From NCBI GenBank assembly GCA_032207245.1, contig CM063504.1, forward strand, positions 85,820,710 to 85,884,709: a stretch of 64,000 bases of DNA, read 5' to 3'. The notes under the pieces were generated by a model, which ran no database searches, had not been told where the DNA came from, and worked only from the letters and a program-made list of their open reading frames with translations. This DNA is from Pardosa pseudoannulata (taxonomy: Eukaryota > Arthropoda > Arachnida > Araneae > Lycosidae). Below are positions 12,418-26,318 of the stretch, in pieces (the stretch's first letter is position 1; every line of letters begins with the position of its first letter). The position numbers and the translations under genes were made by a program.

Positions 12418-13600
12418 GTGTTTGGCACAATTGTTAGATCGGTTCCTGCTGTTACAATGACAGGTCAACAAGATTTAAGGGAGTTTGAACTTGGTGTTAT
12501 AGTCGGCGCACGAGAGAGGGGACTTAGAATCTTCGAGGTAGCAATGAAATTTGGATTTTCCCTTATTGCCGTTTCACGAGTGTACCGTGAATATCGGAAA
12601 TCCGGTGAAACATCCCACATCGCTGCATCCAGAAAAAGATCGTGCAAGAGTGATACCAACAACGATGACCGGTCTCACCAAAGTCGTTTAACTGCTAAAC
12701 GCGATTAATCTCTGTTTAAACGAAGAATTGCTTCCTACCATTGGCTGGTGCCATGGGTTAATCCAACGCCTAGCAGGTGTTGGTAAATCGCGGTTAGCAG
12801 TGAAACGACTTTGGTGAGACCGTCCCTAAACGTGACAGAAGTGTAACCCTTCCACAAATTGCTGCAGATTTCAATTCTGGGCCATCAACAAGTGTCAGTG
12901 CACGAACCATTCAGCATAATCAATACAGACTTTCGGAGCTGAAGGCCCACTCGTGTATCCCTGATGACTGTATGACACAAAGCTTTACGCCTCACTTGCC
13001 CGTTAACACAGACATTGAACTGTTGGCTGGAAGCATGTTGCTTGGTCTGGCGAGTCTCGTTTCAAATTATATAGAGTGGATGGACGTGTACGGGTATGGA
13101 GAAAACCTCATGAATCCATGGACCCAACATGTCAACAGGAGACTGGTGGAGCTAGTAGAAGCTCTGCGATGGTATGGGGAGTGTGTAGTTGAAGTGATAC
13201 AGGACCCCTGATACGTGTAGATATGACTCTGACAGGGGGCACGTATGTAAGCATCCTGTCTGATCACATGCACCCATTTATGTCCATTGTGCATTCCGAT
13301 GGACTTGGGGAATTTCAGCAGGACAATGCGACACCGCACACGTCCAGAAATGCTACAGAGTAGTTCCAGGAACTGGCTTAATACTTTCTGACTTTAAACA
13401 TTTTCGCTGGCCACACAAATCCCCAGAAGTGAGCATTATTGAGCATATCTGGGAGGCTTTGCAATGTACTATTCAGAAAAGATATCCACCACCTCGTGCT
13501 GTTAGGGAATTATGATAATCCCTGTAAGATTCATGGCCTCAATCACCTCCAGCACTATTTCATACATTAGTCGAGTCTCTGCCACGTCGTGTTGCTGCAC
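12418..13600 (+). pseudogene. Tc1-like transposase pseudogene
   Basis: Recognisable blocks in order, in shifting frames: N-terminal helix-turn-helix (VAMKFGFSLIAVSRVYREY, about 12538-12596), TLPQIAADFNSGPSTS (about 12847-12894), the first catalytic region, where the usual WSDESRF reads WSGESRF (about 13050), HPFMSIVHSDGLGEFQQDNA (about 13270-13330) with the second catalytic Asp, and PRRVAARLLASG near 13590. Frameshifts, stops and loss of the first catalytic Asp make it inactive. Confidence 0.85.
12670..12822. repeat. inverted duplication inside the Tc1 element
   Basis: 12670-12706 and 12786-12822 are 37-nt inverted copies (35 of 37 matching) around a 79-nt spacer. They interrupt the transposase between its DNA-binding and catalytic parts. 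Confidence 0.85.
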
Positions 13601-13667
13601 GTCTGCTTGCTAGTGGGTCTCTACACGATATAAGACAAGTGTACCAGTTTTTTGGCTCTTCAGTATA

Positions 13668-14340
13668 TAACAATATTGGAAATATGTTACTTTGACGCTG
13701 ATTCTAATTACATCTGCTTTAAAGAGATAAAAAATGTGGTTTCCCAAATTGTTCAGACAGATTTTGTAATTTTTATATGGTATATTCCATTGTTTGTACT
13801 CATTCTTTTACTGCTTTACTTGTCCAAAAAGAATGCTTTGTTTTGTTGTTATATGTATATTATAGTACTTATAACATATTATTTTCTCAATTTTCTAAGT
13901 CAGAGTAAAATGATTCCCATTAAATTTCTTTATTTAAAGATTTTAAACATGTAATTTACTTTGAGTAAAAGAAATCGTATAGTCTTCTCTATGTAAATTA
14001 TTCTTTCTGTTCCTTCTGTAGTTGACACGTATTACTTTAGTATGCAAAAATAAATAATTTACTGCTTACAAAGATCCCTTCTGTTTTCGTCTAATTAATA
14101 TTTTAAATAAAAGACTGGATGAAAACATTTACTTAGATTATTTAACTTAGAGCATGAGCCAGTACTATAGAGACGCCTAGAACAAGTAACGGGCCTAGGT
14201 CCTAGTCCAAGTTAAAAGAGGCCCTGATTATAGTAAATATGTTTGTATAATTTATAAATTTGGATTTTTGTACTGTTAATTTATACATAATAATAATAAT
14301 GTATTGTTTTTAATTTCATCTCTTTCTCTCTATATATCTG

Positions 14341-14432
<92 letters not shown>

Positions 14433-15540
14433 GTGGCCTGCCGGAATAAAATGCAGTTCCAGCATGGCCATCCAAGCCTTTTGAGTTGACCAAGAGAACA
14501 AATTTCGGATCTGAAAATATACAGACATGATGACAACCATAATAATTTTGTTATGAAGCTTCAAGAACTGATTATCTGTATTACATTCCTTTGGCACTGT
14601 TGACATTTACGATGCATTATTTTTATGAAGGTTACCAGTTCCAGCTCTCTACTGACATATTGCATACATTTCAAGTGACTTAGTCTCACGTCATACATGT
14701 ATGAAATTTTGAAGTATATTGTTGGCAAAGTAATTTTAAGATATTTCTTAAAGGTAGTTGATAGAAGAGGCACTGTCCTTCTAGACTAGGAAAAAATATG
14801 AAATAATAAGTGAAGTCGAAAAAAAGAACTGAATTTGAATAATAAATATCCCTCTAATGACTTTCCAGGAAAAGTTTAAAAATATTGCATTTATTTTCTA
14901 GTCTTGGTTTCGTCAAAGGCGATTACAGTTAATCATACTTTTATAAATGCCATATATTTGTATAGTAAATATTCTTTTACGTTCTTATGACAAATTATGG
15001 TTTATAATTTCTTTAATATTGAGACTGAATGGAACTAAGAAATTTTCAATTATATTTCATGATCCTTTATGTTTAGCTTCACAATTGTTGATAATTTTTC
15101 TTTTTTTTTAATGTTTAGCCAGAATATATTATTTAACAAATAGAAAAGTTGATAGACCTGAATCTTTTCTTCTTTCTCCATAAAATTGGGTTATTAAACC
15201 AGAAATTTAATTTAGGACAAAGAAAAGGCTGAAGAATATATCCATATTCCTTACTTTGGGGCAGTTGCAATAAGTGACATCCACGAAGAAATCTAAAAAA
15301 TGTAGTCTTTAGTCTTAAAACTTAGATTAATGTGTGTTATAATTAATTTTAAATCTATAAGATTCACTGTTAAATTGAAATTTAATTGCCTAAAAGGACA
15401 TACATCTAAAACATCATCAATTTATTTGAGAATATTTCTTCAGGAAGACATCATTAGTTGATTTGCGTCAATTTATTTTCTTTAATTTTCGTTAGAATTA
15501 AATTGTTTTAATTGCTGCAAAATTAAATTGAAGGAAACGC
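13668..15540. other. intergenic region upstream of IPO9
   Basis: AT-rich sequence with a microsatellite and no exon recognised. Confidence 0.5.
14338..14431. repeat. (TCTA)n(TA)n compound microsatellite
   Basis: A TCTA tetranucleotide run (14338-14372) passes directly into a TA run. Confidence 0.95.
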
Positions 15541-15649
15541 CCGCTTAGCAGTTAGCTTTTAGATCAGAGTATTTTTTATTGGCTCGATGGCTTTAAAATC
15601 AAAGTTATTCATGTATTGTAACTGCAATCTACGAATTCTTCATGTCAAC
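15541..15649 (+). promoter_or_regulatory. probable IPO9 proximal promoter / 5' UTR
   Basis: The sequence just upstream of the IPO9 start is slightly less AT-rich (a CGCCCGC stretch near 15538) and has a reversed CCAAT box (ATTGGCT, 15578-15584). No TATA box is convincing. The placement is inferred from the start codon only. Confidence 0.35.
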
Positions 15650-15785
15650 ATGTCGGCGCCCACGGGAGAAATTAGCAGGACTTTAAAAGATGCACTTTTT
15701 GAAACATTATCTTCTATTTTATCTCCTGTACATGAAGTGAGAATTAGTGCTGAACAACAAATCAGTGTTCTTGAAGTTACAGATG
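15650..15785 (+). CDS. IPO9: IPO9 exon 1 (start codon)
   Basis: Begins at ATG 15650, giving [20 protein letters not shown], and runs to a GT donor at 15786; ends in phase 1. A second in-frame ATG at 15587 would add 21 residues. The inner ATG is preferred because it has A at -3 and its N-terminus matches the usual length of the family; the upstream ATG has T at -3. Confidence 0.9.
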
Positions 15786-18700
15786 GTAATATTCCATTAT
15801 TCAGTCGCAAATGAGAATAAATTTCCTTCGGCATCCAAGATCTTTCTAAAGGCGGGAATTTAGTATTAATGTTACTGTGGTTCTTGTCATGCGATTAAAT
15901 TATTATGTTCATTAATGCGTTTAAATCTTTTTAATACAAGAGTAAATTTTTGAACTTTTAATCGAAGTTTATCAGCATAAGCATGTTGATGATTATGTGG
16001 ATTGATTTTATTCTTACTATCTGAAACTTTCTGGTTATGTCTATAAGAATTAGGCATCTTAAACGTATAAATCATCAATAGCTGTCTCATTTTTTAAATT
16101 TTAAAATCTTTAATCTTATGTACACTAGAATGTATTTCGTTTTTATAGCAATTTTTTCATTATTAATAGGTCTTTTGTTTTGTGTTTAGTTAAAGTTCAA
16201 TAATTAAAGTTAATGATTTTTTTTGGTCTGGCATTATCAAGTCGATTGGAAGTTAATGAATCACTGGTTGGCTAGCTTTAAATGTCAGTTTAAAAACCAG
16301 GCAAAAATTGGTGAATTTTATGGAGTAAATAAATGTTAAAAGTGCAAGCAGCCAGAGACAGAAATGAAAATTGTCTGTCTTACAACACAAAAGTGGCAGG
16401 TGTTGAAGTTTCCTTTTGAATGCTATGAATTGTAAAATTGTATGCAACTGTATGTATTTAAATGTAAGCAAATATTTTAAGAACACTTAAAAAGTTGCTG
16501 GGATATACTTGATAGAAAGTTAATGAATTCTTGTAATAAGTGTGAGTTTTTGATATTGTTAAAGGGATGGAAACTAACAATTAAGAATATAAATTACTTT
16601 AATACTAAAGGATTATTATGAGCAGTGTGGGGTGGTTCTAGTCAGGTTTTGTAAAACATTAGAAGTCAAGGGAAAATTTGTGTTTATAGCAGTCAAATGT
16701 GTTAATGTAGTGATTTCTTTTCCTTTATCCTGTAAGGTAGAATTTATAAAGGATCATTTTAGGGTAAAAAGTAATTTGATACTTAAACTATTTATGTATT
16801 TAAACATTACTTTTTCTATATCAAGTGATGAGATTTAGATAATTGAAACTAGAACTAATTGTAGGTTGTAGAATTTATTGTTCCTTGATCAATGTTGTAA
16901 ATTTCATTTAAAATTTTTAAAGTTAAATCTATTTTAATTGCTAAATGATTCATAGCCTTCAAATTGTTTTACAGAATCGTATTCCATCTTAACATAGTAA
17001 GATGATCATAAATGTTAAATTTTTAGTTTTCTAAAATCTATATTTACATATCATACTTGTTATATAAGGAAATTCTTTACTAGGTTATATATTTCACTTA
17101 AATCTGATGCAGTTAACTTATTTTGATGTATATTATGTATGTTTGATGTTTGCATAGTTATGATGTATATTGAGTGATTATACTGGACTTTTAAAGCATT
17201 GATGCCCTTAAAGTCAGATATATTAAATTTTTTTTCTGTTTTAGAATTTTCAATTCATCTGACTGAATTAATGTTAGATCCACAAGCTCCCTTAGCAATT
17301 CGACAGTTAGCATCTGTTCTTTTGAAACAATATGTGGAATCTCATTGGTCTACTGGTTCTGATAAATTTCGTCCTCCTGAAACTACTCCTGAGGTAAATG
17401 TAGTGAATGTCTGAATGTTTATTTTTCAGTTTTATGTATACATCTACTAAGTTGAATTCATAATCCACGAAGTAAAAGGGAGTTACTTAGAAGTTTGATA
17501 CAATCTCTAAATCATCATTTATTAAATATAGTATTCAATAGGTTTTAGCCTTTCATTTTTAATTGATCAAAGTGTTAAATATATTAAAAATTTTTTTTAA
17601 TGTTTGTGACATATAATAGAATTACATAAGTTCAGTTTAAACTAAAACTTAGCCATTCTGCCTTATTTATATATTTTTAATAAGTTACATCATCTTTCAT
17701 ATTTAATTTTTATCAACTTTTTTCCCATCTACACAAAACCTAAATTTATAGTTAATTTAATTTATAGTTTTCAGAATAGAATAATTTTTTGTGTAAAATA
17801 ATTAAAGTATATTTGTTATTTGCAAATTAAGACTTTAATTATTACTTTTTACAGTAGAGTCTAGAGAGTTATTTTAACTCTTGCTTTATCTACTATAACA
17901 AGTGTGAGGCATTGTTATACCATGACAGAAAATCTCAGATTTTGTCATTCCCAGAAGATTGAGGAAAATTTTGCTCCTGATTCTTTATCAATCTTTTACT
18001 TGCCAATTTCCAAGGAAGTAGTTATTCAGATTTACAAATTTATTCTGTATGTATGTCTACAGTATACAGAGAGGTGATTTAGGTGCATGCCAAATTTGAA
18101 TTCAGTATCCCCAACATGCAACCACTGTGGAGCATGAGGCTCTCTCATGCTCCAGCTACAGAGTTATATTTATTAAAATTTTTGTTGATACTTATAGATG
18201 ATGAGTTTTAGAATGAGCAGAAGTAAGAATGTGATTCATATTAATGTTGCCATTAAGGATCCTTATGCATAATATATTTGTTTGAATAGAATATGTTTCT
18301 TTTATCAATTCCTTACAAATAAAAAAAAACTTGTAAATCCTTGTAAATAAATAAAAAAAAAAAAACATTCATTGTGTATAGTTATGCATGATAAAAAAAT
18401 CAATAAGGTGGAAATATTTAGAAGTACTTCTAGTAACAAAATTTCAAAAGATATATTAAAATTAATTTTTGGAACTACAGTCTTTCTTTTTAAAGAATAA
18501 GGAAAAGATAGTAACCTCCTCAAATAGAAAAGTTGACTGTCTTTACCAAATGTATGTAAAATTGTATAATTTACATATTTTTTATAATCAAAGTACTTCT
18601 TATTTATATTTAAAAGTGAAGTTATGCGTCATGTTCTTTGCAGTACATAGGGCTAGTGTAAAAGAATTAGATTTATGTAAAGATGTAATGTGTGATGTAA

Positions 18701-19581
18701 TAAATATAAATATTGATGTGTATGTAATAAAAATATGTTTCATTTTTTATTCTTAAAGGCCAAAGCAGCTGTTAGAGCTTTATTGCCAGCTGGTTTACAA
18801 GAATCAATCAGCAAATTACGCTCCAGTGCAGCTTATGCGATATCTGCAGTTGCTTATTGGGACTGGCCTGAAGAATGGCCAGAATTATGTGATGTACTTT
18901 TGCAAAGTTTTGTTTCTGAAAACAGTTTTGCTGTTCATGGTGCCATGCGTGTTTTAAAAGGTACTACTTATTAGCTTAATACTTTTATTATTAATCTATT
19001 ATTTTCATTTTTAGAACTTGGTTTAAGATTAAAAATAATCACATTGGAAAAATTTTCAATTGAATTTTTTTTAGCATTTTAGTCATAATTCAATAATGCA
19101 TGTATTTATTGCATCCTTAAAAATTATATTTTCTTTTATTAATCCTTTTGCCACCTTTCTTGCCTCCAAATATTTCTACTCAGTTGCTTACTGTTTCCTG
19201 CTGTGAGTAGTGTTCTCTCTGCACAGAGATAACACTCCTTGCATTTTTAGGAATTGGTGTGAATATTAAGTAAAATTATAAGAAATAAAACATGTTTATT
19301 AATTTTTAAATATGTAGAAATTATCCTTACATTTTTCTTGATTATACTTGATTATTTCTTGATTACATCTTTCTTAGATTTCTTTCTAAATTTTTCACTA
19401 TGATAAATTAACACAGTGTATAACAATCTCATGTCATTTTTTTTTCTCAATATTACACTCTTGCCTAACAAAGTTTTTCTATAACAAATATAATATCTTT
19501 GTTCTTTCTGATTTGCAGTAGGTGGAATGTGGTCTGTAAAGTGCCTGTTGGTAAGGCATTATACATCACAGCTATTCAAAT

Positions 19582-19628
<47 letters not shown>

Positions 19629-19649
19629 CATATATATATATATACACAT

Positions 19650-19692
<43 letters not shown>

Positions 19693-22600
19693 TCTTTTTA
19701 TGCATTTGTTGTAGTCTTGTAATATTTATTAACAATTTTATGTTAACAAAAATAAAAACTCAAGAAGCAACAATTTATAATGTTTGAAATGTTTAAATGA
19801 ATTAAAATGTAGAAGAATGCTTATAACATTTTACTGCCACCCAGAAGTTTCACTTAAATGTACTAGATGTATTACAGACTCCAAAAAGATTAATTTTTGA
19901 CAAATGTGTATTTTTTAGTTGTAGTTTGTATGAAACTGTAACATAAGGTTTTTTTTTTCATGTAATAAACACTTATTTTTGTGTGATTAACCTTTGATTT
20001 CATCTCTAGAAATTACACATGGTGTTTCTGATGCACAAATGCCTCAGTTTGCCCCTGTTATTCTCCCTGAAATGCTAAAAATTTTTCTTCAAGACCAAGT
20101 AAGGGCTTCAATTTTATTTTTCTGTTTTAAATGTTATGTTTCCCTATTGAGTTACATAAAACACTCTGTTGTTTTATTGTTTTTATTGCAATTAAGTTAT
20201 TTATTGATTCATATGATTAATTATTATGCTGGCTTATTTAATAGTAGATTTCAGTGAATGTTGATTATAAAGATTTTAGATAAAATAACTTATTTTTTCT
20301 TCCAGAAATATGGCATTCGCACTAGAGGTCGAGCTGTTGAAATATTTACAACTTGTGCAGAAATAATTGCAGCTATGGCTCCGTTTAATAAGGTATGCAT
20401 ATAGTTTTAAAAATTATTTTGTATAAATTTCAGTTATTTTTACTCATATCAATTTGTAATCAATATATTAATATATAATGTTTGGGATGAAAACTGACTA
20501 CAATCTTTATCAATTTAAAATTTTTGTTAATATTTTATTTCGTATTGTATACAGTTTTAAGTCCTCATATAATCATGCAGTTTTGATTTTAAAACTAATT
20601 CTTTAAAAACCCCACAATTTTCCTGAATGCATATTTAAAAACTTTTAACATTGAATTTGTTGGGGAAGTTGGTAAGTAAATAAAAGGTCACAACCTTTTT
20701 GTTTGTATGCATATATATATATATTAGAGATGAAACAGCTAACAACTATCTGGCCAATTTTCAATTTTCCAGAACCCCAGCAGGATATCTGATATGGATA
20801 TCTGAGGGAGAAATTTAGAAAACAAAAACTCTTTTTAGTTGTATTATCAACAAAAACTATAACATTCACAAAGATTAATTTAGCATTCTACTGAATGGAG
20901 GATTTTTTACCATCCCCATTTGTGTCGCCAAGACCAATGGCAGCTTCATTTAGACGTATTTATAAATTATAAGTAATAAATTATTTAATGCTTAAAGTTT
21001 GATTTGGTCATACTTGTAACTATAGAAATAAAAATAGATGAAAAATGTACCAAATAGGATTAATACTCAAAACTATTGTTGTTGCCATCTAGCACGTAAA
21101 GTAAAAACAAAATTGGTTATATTATACTTTATGGTCAATATTTTACTTTTTAGCAATTTGATTGAAAATATTTCACCTGTTGTACCTACTTATTGACATT
21201 GTTGGCTTCTTGGCATTGTGTTTCAACATTACAGAAATTTTTCTATCATTTCAGCCTATACTTGCAAAAATGATATATTTAATGAATTTTTAAAAATTAT
21301 ATTTCGGTCTAAGCTTTTTAAAATATGTTAACCCCTTGCCTGTTTTGCATATACACTGTACTGGCACAGTCACCGTTTCTTTAATGATCTGATTTGATTT
21401 GTGAGAGAAAAAAGACAACTTACAAGGAAAACATTATTTTATTTCCTGTTAAAAAGTTGTTATACATGCTTGAAATAATTAGAAATATTTTTAATAACAT
21501 TTTTCAGCTTACAAATGTAAAATAAACAAAAATATGCAATAAAAAATGTGACATTTTTAAAAATCCAATTCATGAATTAAACTGTTAAGGGATTAAACAT
21601 GCTTATAATTTGTTTTAAAATGGCATAAAAATGTAAGTTATTAATCATGTAAGAAAAAAATTCTATACTAGATATCCATGAACTGTGAGACAAGGAGCTC
21701 CAGATTTCCTGTATCTGACAAAATCTCTATTCATTTCATCCTTAATTGTAATGTTACTGATAATAGTAACAATAATACTAAGAAGTATAAGGATTTTTAT
21801 GAAAACAATGCTTGCTTTAGATATTTAGTGAAAATCAAATGCTGTAATTTTAACATCCTCTTTTTTTTAGTTGTTTCCCTTAGTTTTTTTGTTTCAGAAT
21901 AAATTTATGGAAATAACAATTTCAGCGTGGGATTTTTATTCTTTTACTTATTATCGTAAATAGTTAATGATATGTTTTTAACAATATCACAGCTGCATTA
22001 AAAGTTTCTATTACATGCCTGACTGTATTTGATGTAAACTTATTTTAGTATTTTGTTGCAGTATTTATTTGCATATATTATCTCAGAAACACTACATAAA
22101 ACATTTTACATGACTTACATTTCATATATATTTTTTCAGACTGTTGCAAAATCGCTCTTGTTTCCTATATTGTCTCCATTTTCTGAAGCCTTAGTTAGTG
22201 CCTTAAAAACTCCTGATGGATTGACATCAGACAGTGGTTTGAAATATGATATATTGCGTGTGAGTATTTCATTTTTGTTGGTGTACTTTACAGTTATATA
22301 ATGCATACTACTGCTTGTATTTTAATCATTTGTTTATAAAACTTTTATACTTTCAAAAGTGTAAATATTAGATATTATTGTATGCAAATTTTAAGGTTAT
22401 ACATTTTATTGCTTTTAAATCTTTATGGTTTAAATCTTTTATGGCTTATAGTCCATAAATTCCTGAAATCTCTGGAGAACAAAAAAAAAAAAAATATGTC
22501 CTGTATTGTGCTTAATTTTTACTTAAATTTTCCTAAATTCTTGAAATTTTATAAAAAATACAAAAAATTGCAGTAATTTCTACATTAAGAACATATCATG

Positions 22601-25600
22601 AAACATTAGCTATTTTATAACAGAAAGATACAAAATTGAAAAGAAACTAATAAAGGAACAAAGCAGTCTGTTAAAACTCAATGAGAGTATAAATTTGTGT
22701 GTGCTTAAAGTGGCTAACTAAAAAACATTGCAAAATTTTATGCATTAGAACTTTATTTTCATTTAGTGGGAAGGGCGGGGGGACAAACTCTGCTATATTA
22801 AATTTCAATATGAAGCTCTCTCTTATTCATATAAGTAATCAGCATATGATTTAATATTTAATCCTTTTACATTATTTCCTCTATTATTAATGAATGTATA
22901 TATTAATTTCTTCTTTATTATTGTAAAGTGAAAATTATATATAATTTTGTCTATAGTTTGCATAAATAATTATTTCTTCAAAATGTCATGCAAATGTCCT
23001 AAAACTAGAGAGAAAAATATTGTCTTGGAATTGTGTTCCTACTTTTGATCTCAAATTAAACAATAAATGAACTCAATTTAATTGATTTGATAACTAAACT
23101 CAAATTATTTAAAACTTAAATATTCTTTATGTGCATTACTTATATTATATTTCAATAATTTGAGCTATTATTTTTTTTCTTTTTTGAATTTATGTTAAAT
23201 AATCTTTCCAGGCATTTAGAGTTTTAATAAAGTTCTTCCCTAAGCAAATGTCTGAATGGTTACCTCATATTCTACAACCAGTATGGACTGCCTTAACAGA
23301 AAGTGTTACCCAGTATCCTTTTAAGAAATAATTTTGTTTATTGTAGTTAAACTTTTTTTATTTCTTTTCTTTTGTATGTAAAGTTCGTTAATAACAATGA
23401 ATAAATTGAAGCAATTTATTTGAATAAAATTGATTGTGCCTTTAAAATGTATTTTCTCTTTTTTCGAGAGTTATGGAAATTGCTACTAGTGTACATAATT
23501 TTGAGGAATATAATTTGCTAATAATTACAATGGCATTTGTAAGAAGTGTTTAAGAATCTATAATTGCCCATTCTAGTAGTCTGCACTTGATAATTCTTTA
23601 TTTCTGTAATAATAATTTCTTCAGTTGAATGTCATCAGTTCATCCTCAATTGTAACAGTCTTAGATTTCTGATTCTGTAATTTCTAAGTTATTAATCGAT
23701 AGAGATTGAGTCTCATTACTTTGCTATTTGTTGTTTTTTGGCTCTGGATAATTCAGGTCGAGATTTAGAGAGGGTGATATAACTGTGAAACACTGCCTTT
23801 GTACAGCAGGAAAATATTTCTTTTTTAAAAGTTTAATTACTTTAGGAGAGTAATGAATAATTACCCTTAAAATAATGTAATTAATATATAGCTAAACAAT
23901 TTATAAGTAATGTTTTAGGTAAGTATTTTCATATGAGATAATGAAGAAATTCGAACTCTTGATTCTTCCATATAAAGCAAATTCAAAAAAGTATATTTCA
24001 AAGAGAAATAAAATAATTGTAGTAATACCATCTATTTATAGTTTAAAGTGTCAAAAACAAAGAAAAATATTATTGTGTTTAAAACAGAGGAAAAGTATTA
24101 ACAGGTGGTTTCAATGTGAAACCACTGTCCTTAAAAGGGTTAACCGTTTGAGTCCCAGAGGGTTTTGAAAAAACACTGTCAAGAAATCCTGAATAGCAGA
24201 ACCACACTTTATGTACATGGGTAAGAAAAAACCCAACCAGTGCTATAGTGCTTCTTTTATTTTATGTCGATAAATCCCAAGTGGTGCAATAGCACTTCTT
24301 CTATTTTTTATTTGAAACATATATGCTTCAATATTGCACTATAATTATAGTAATGTACCTATTGTAAAATGTATTATTTATATAAAATGAGAAGCTGTGT
24401 GATGTACTTGCGTTAGTAAATCTGATCATGCGTGATTTTGACAGTTGATGGATCACCATCATTGGTCCACAACACTTGGCATATGCTGGGTTTTCTCGAC
24501 ATAAAAACTAAACAGCACGATCGTGCTGCTTGGGACTCAGACATTAAGTAATAGAATTTTGTGCAAATGTTATTAATTTCAATCTCTGAAACCTTCAAGA
24601 AATAGATATTTTAGTAAATAATTTAAAATAAAAGTTTGTTTTTTATATTGTTATTTACATATTAAGAAATATTTATTATGTAGCATATATTTGTTTCTCA
24701 ATTTTTTCTGACTTAAATGAAAAGTATATAATGTTAGCTAATTTACTTAAATGTTTTAATGAAATTATTAAAACATGATTATTTATGTAAATTAAGTAAA
24801 ATCATGATGTTTTTGTGATCTAAAGATGTAATAGTTTTACTTAAACTGTTTAAAGATATGTCAGAACAGCAGTAAATGATTCTGAAGAAGCTGATAATCC
24901 TGTAGATTCTGATGGTAAGGTTTAAAGTTTTTACAGATTTTGATATTTTTAATCTTATTAGATATGGTGCATGTTTTTAATAAAAGTCCTGTTTTTAAAT
25001 AAAGACATTTAAAAATTTTTTTTAGTATTCTCACAATTATAATAAACTCATCCATATAATTTTTGATTAGGTATATTAAAAGTAGTCATGATATGATATG
25101 TGAAATATTCAAAATTATCTCTATACAGTGATGCTAAGAAATCTGGCTTTGAAAATTTTATGTAATAAAGATCTAGTTCATATGTTAAAAAATCCACATA
25201 AGTTTATTTCCTTTCTAAAATAGCTGAAATTTAAACTCTATTTTTTTCTCCAGCTTTCTTGTTTTTAAAATATTTATAAATATGTTTGACAATATTTTTT
25301 ATGAATATTTTTGGCAATATTACCTTATTCCAGGTAGTTTTATTTTTAAATTTTAATGATTGATTTTTATTTTTATTCATTTATATTATCCATTTTTATG
25401 TCTATTTTATACTACTTTTCTTTGATGAGAGCAGATAGGGAAGTTAAATCATTTAGTAGATGTTTTGATCAGTTTTTAGTTTCATTGCTGCAATTAATTT
25501 GTAGTATTAAATGTTAAGAAAACAGTATATACTATTATTAAATTAACTGTCTAACTGTATAAAATTTTTTCTTTCTTTTTCATTTCATATAAAGTCTGTT

Positions 25601-26282
25601 ACCCACTTAAAGCAGGATTCAAATGGTGCTTGAAAGTGATTTTAAACTCCCCTTTTCTTAAATGGGTAAAAAGGGTTAAAACTGCTTTTTTTTAACACAA
25701 AAGTTTTTATGTAAAACTATGAGGCTTATTCTGCCTTTTCCTCTTTTGCACATTATTATTATTGTACATTTTTATAATAGTATTGATACCAAAGCTATTC
25801 TGTAATGTATTGCAAACATAGCATTTTTTCACTTGATTGTTTTATAATCTTTATTTTAATGTAATTTTAATGGTTAAGAAAATTCATACTATATCTTTAA
25901 TTTTTTTTTGTTATTTTAGCTTGTCTGTTCACGTTAAGATATGCATTAACTGTAAGATTTTAAAATTAAGTGGGTTCCAAAAGTTTGATTAAGTAATGCA
26001 TTGCTTAAATATAGGTATGGAATAACTATATCTAGACAGCTTTGATGTGTCAGTAGGCATGGAATTTTTTTTCTCATACCAACTGAATATGAAAGGTTTT
26101 CTCTTCAGTAAATGACTAGTACTTTGTTTTTATTTATTTTAATTTTGAATATTTGTCTAGAATTTAAAAATACAGAGAAAAAATGTCCAATTAGGATTGG
26201 TTATTTCTTTTGAATATTTATAGTGTAGTGTTTCCTTTGTCTTAAAAAACATAAAACAATTTTTTCTAAATTTAAAGCAGTA

Positions 26283-26318
<36 letters not shown>

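Larger units (their letters stand above)
12314..13667 (+). mobile_element. Tc1/mariner (Tcb1-like) transposon, decayed
   Basis: Ends form inverted repeats (left CACTAAAGAGACTAAAAACT, right the reverse of a matching ACTGAAGAGCCAAAAAACT) with TA at 12314-12315 and 13666-13667. Inside is a broken Tc1-type transposase. The length (about 1.35 kb) is near that expected, but it contains an internal inverted duplication. Confidence 0.85.

Noticed and set aside
12972..13211. 79-codon plus-strand open frame within the Tc1 element
   Set aside because: It is out of frame with the transposase blocks, which lie in the other plus frame over the same bases.
14304..14606. Open frames over the TCTA/TA microsatellite on both strands
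   Set aside because: Low-complexity translation (Tyr-Ile repeats) from a microsatellite.
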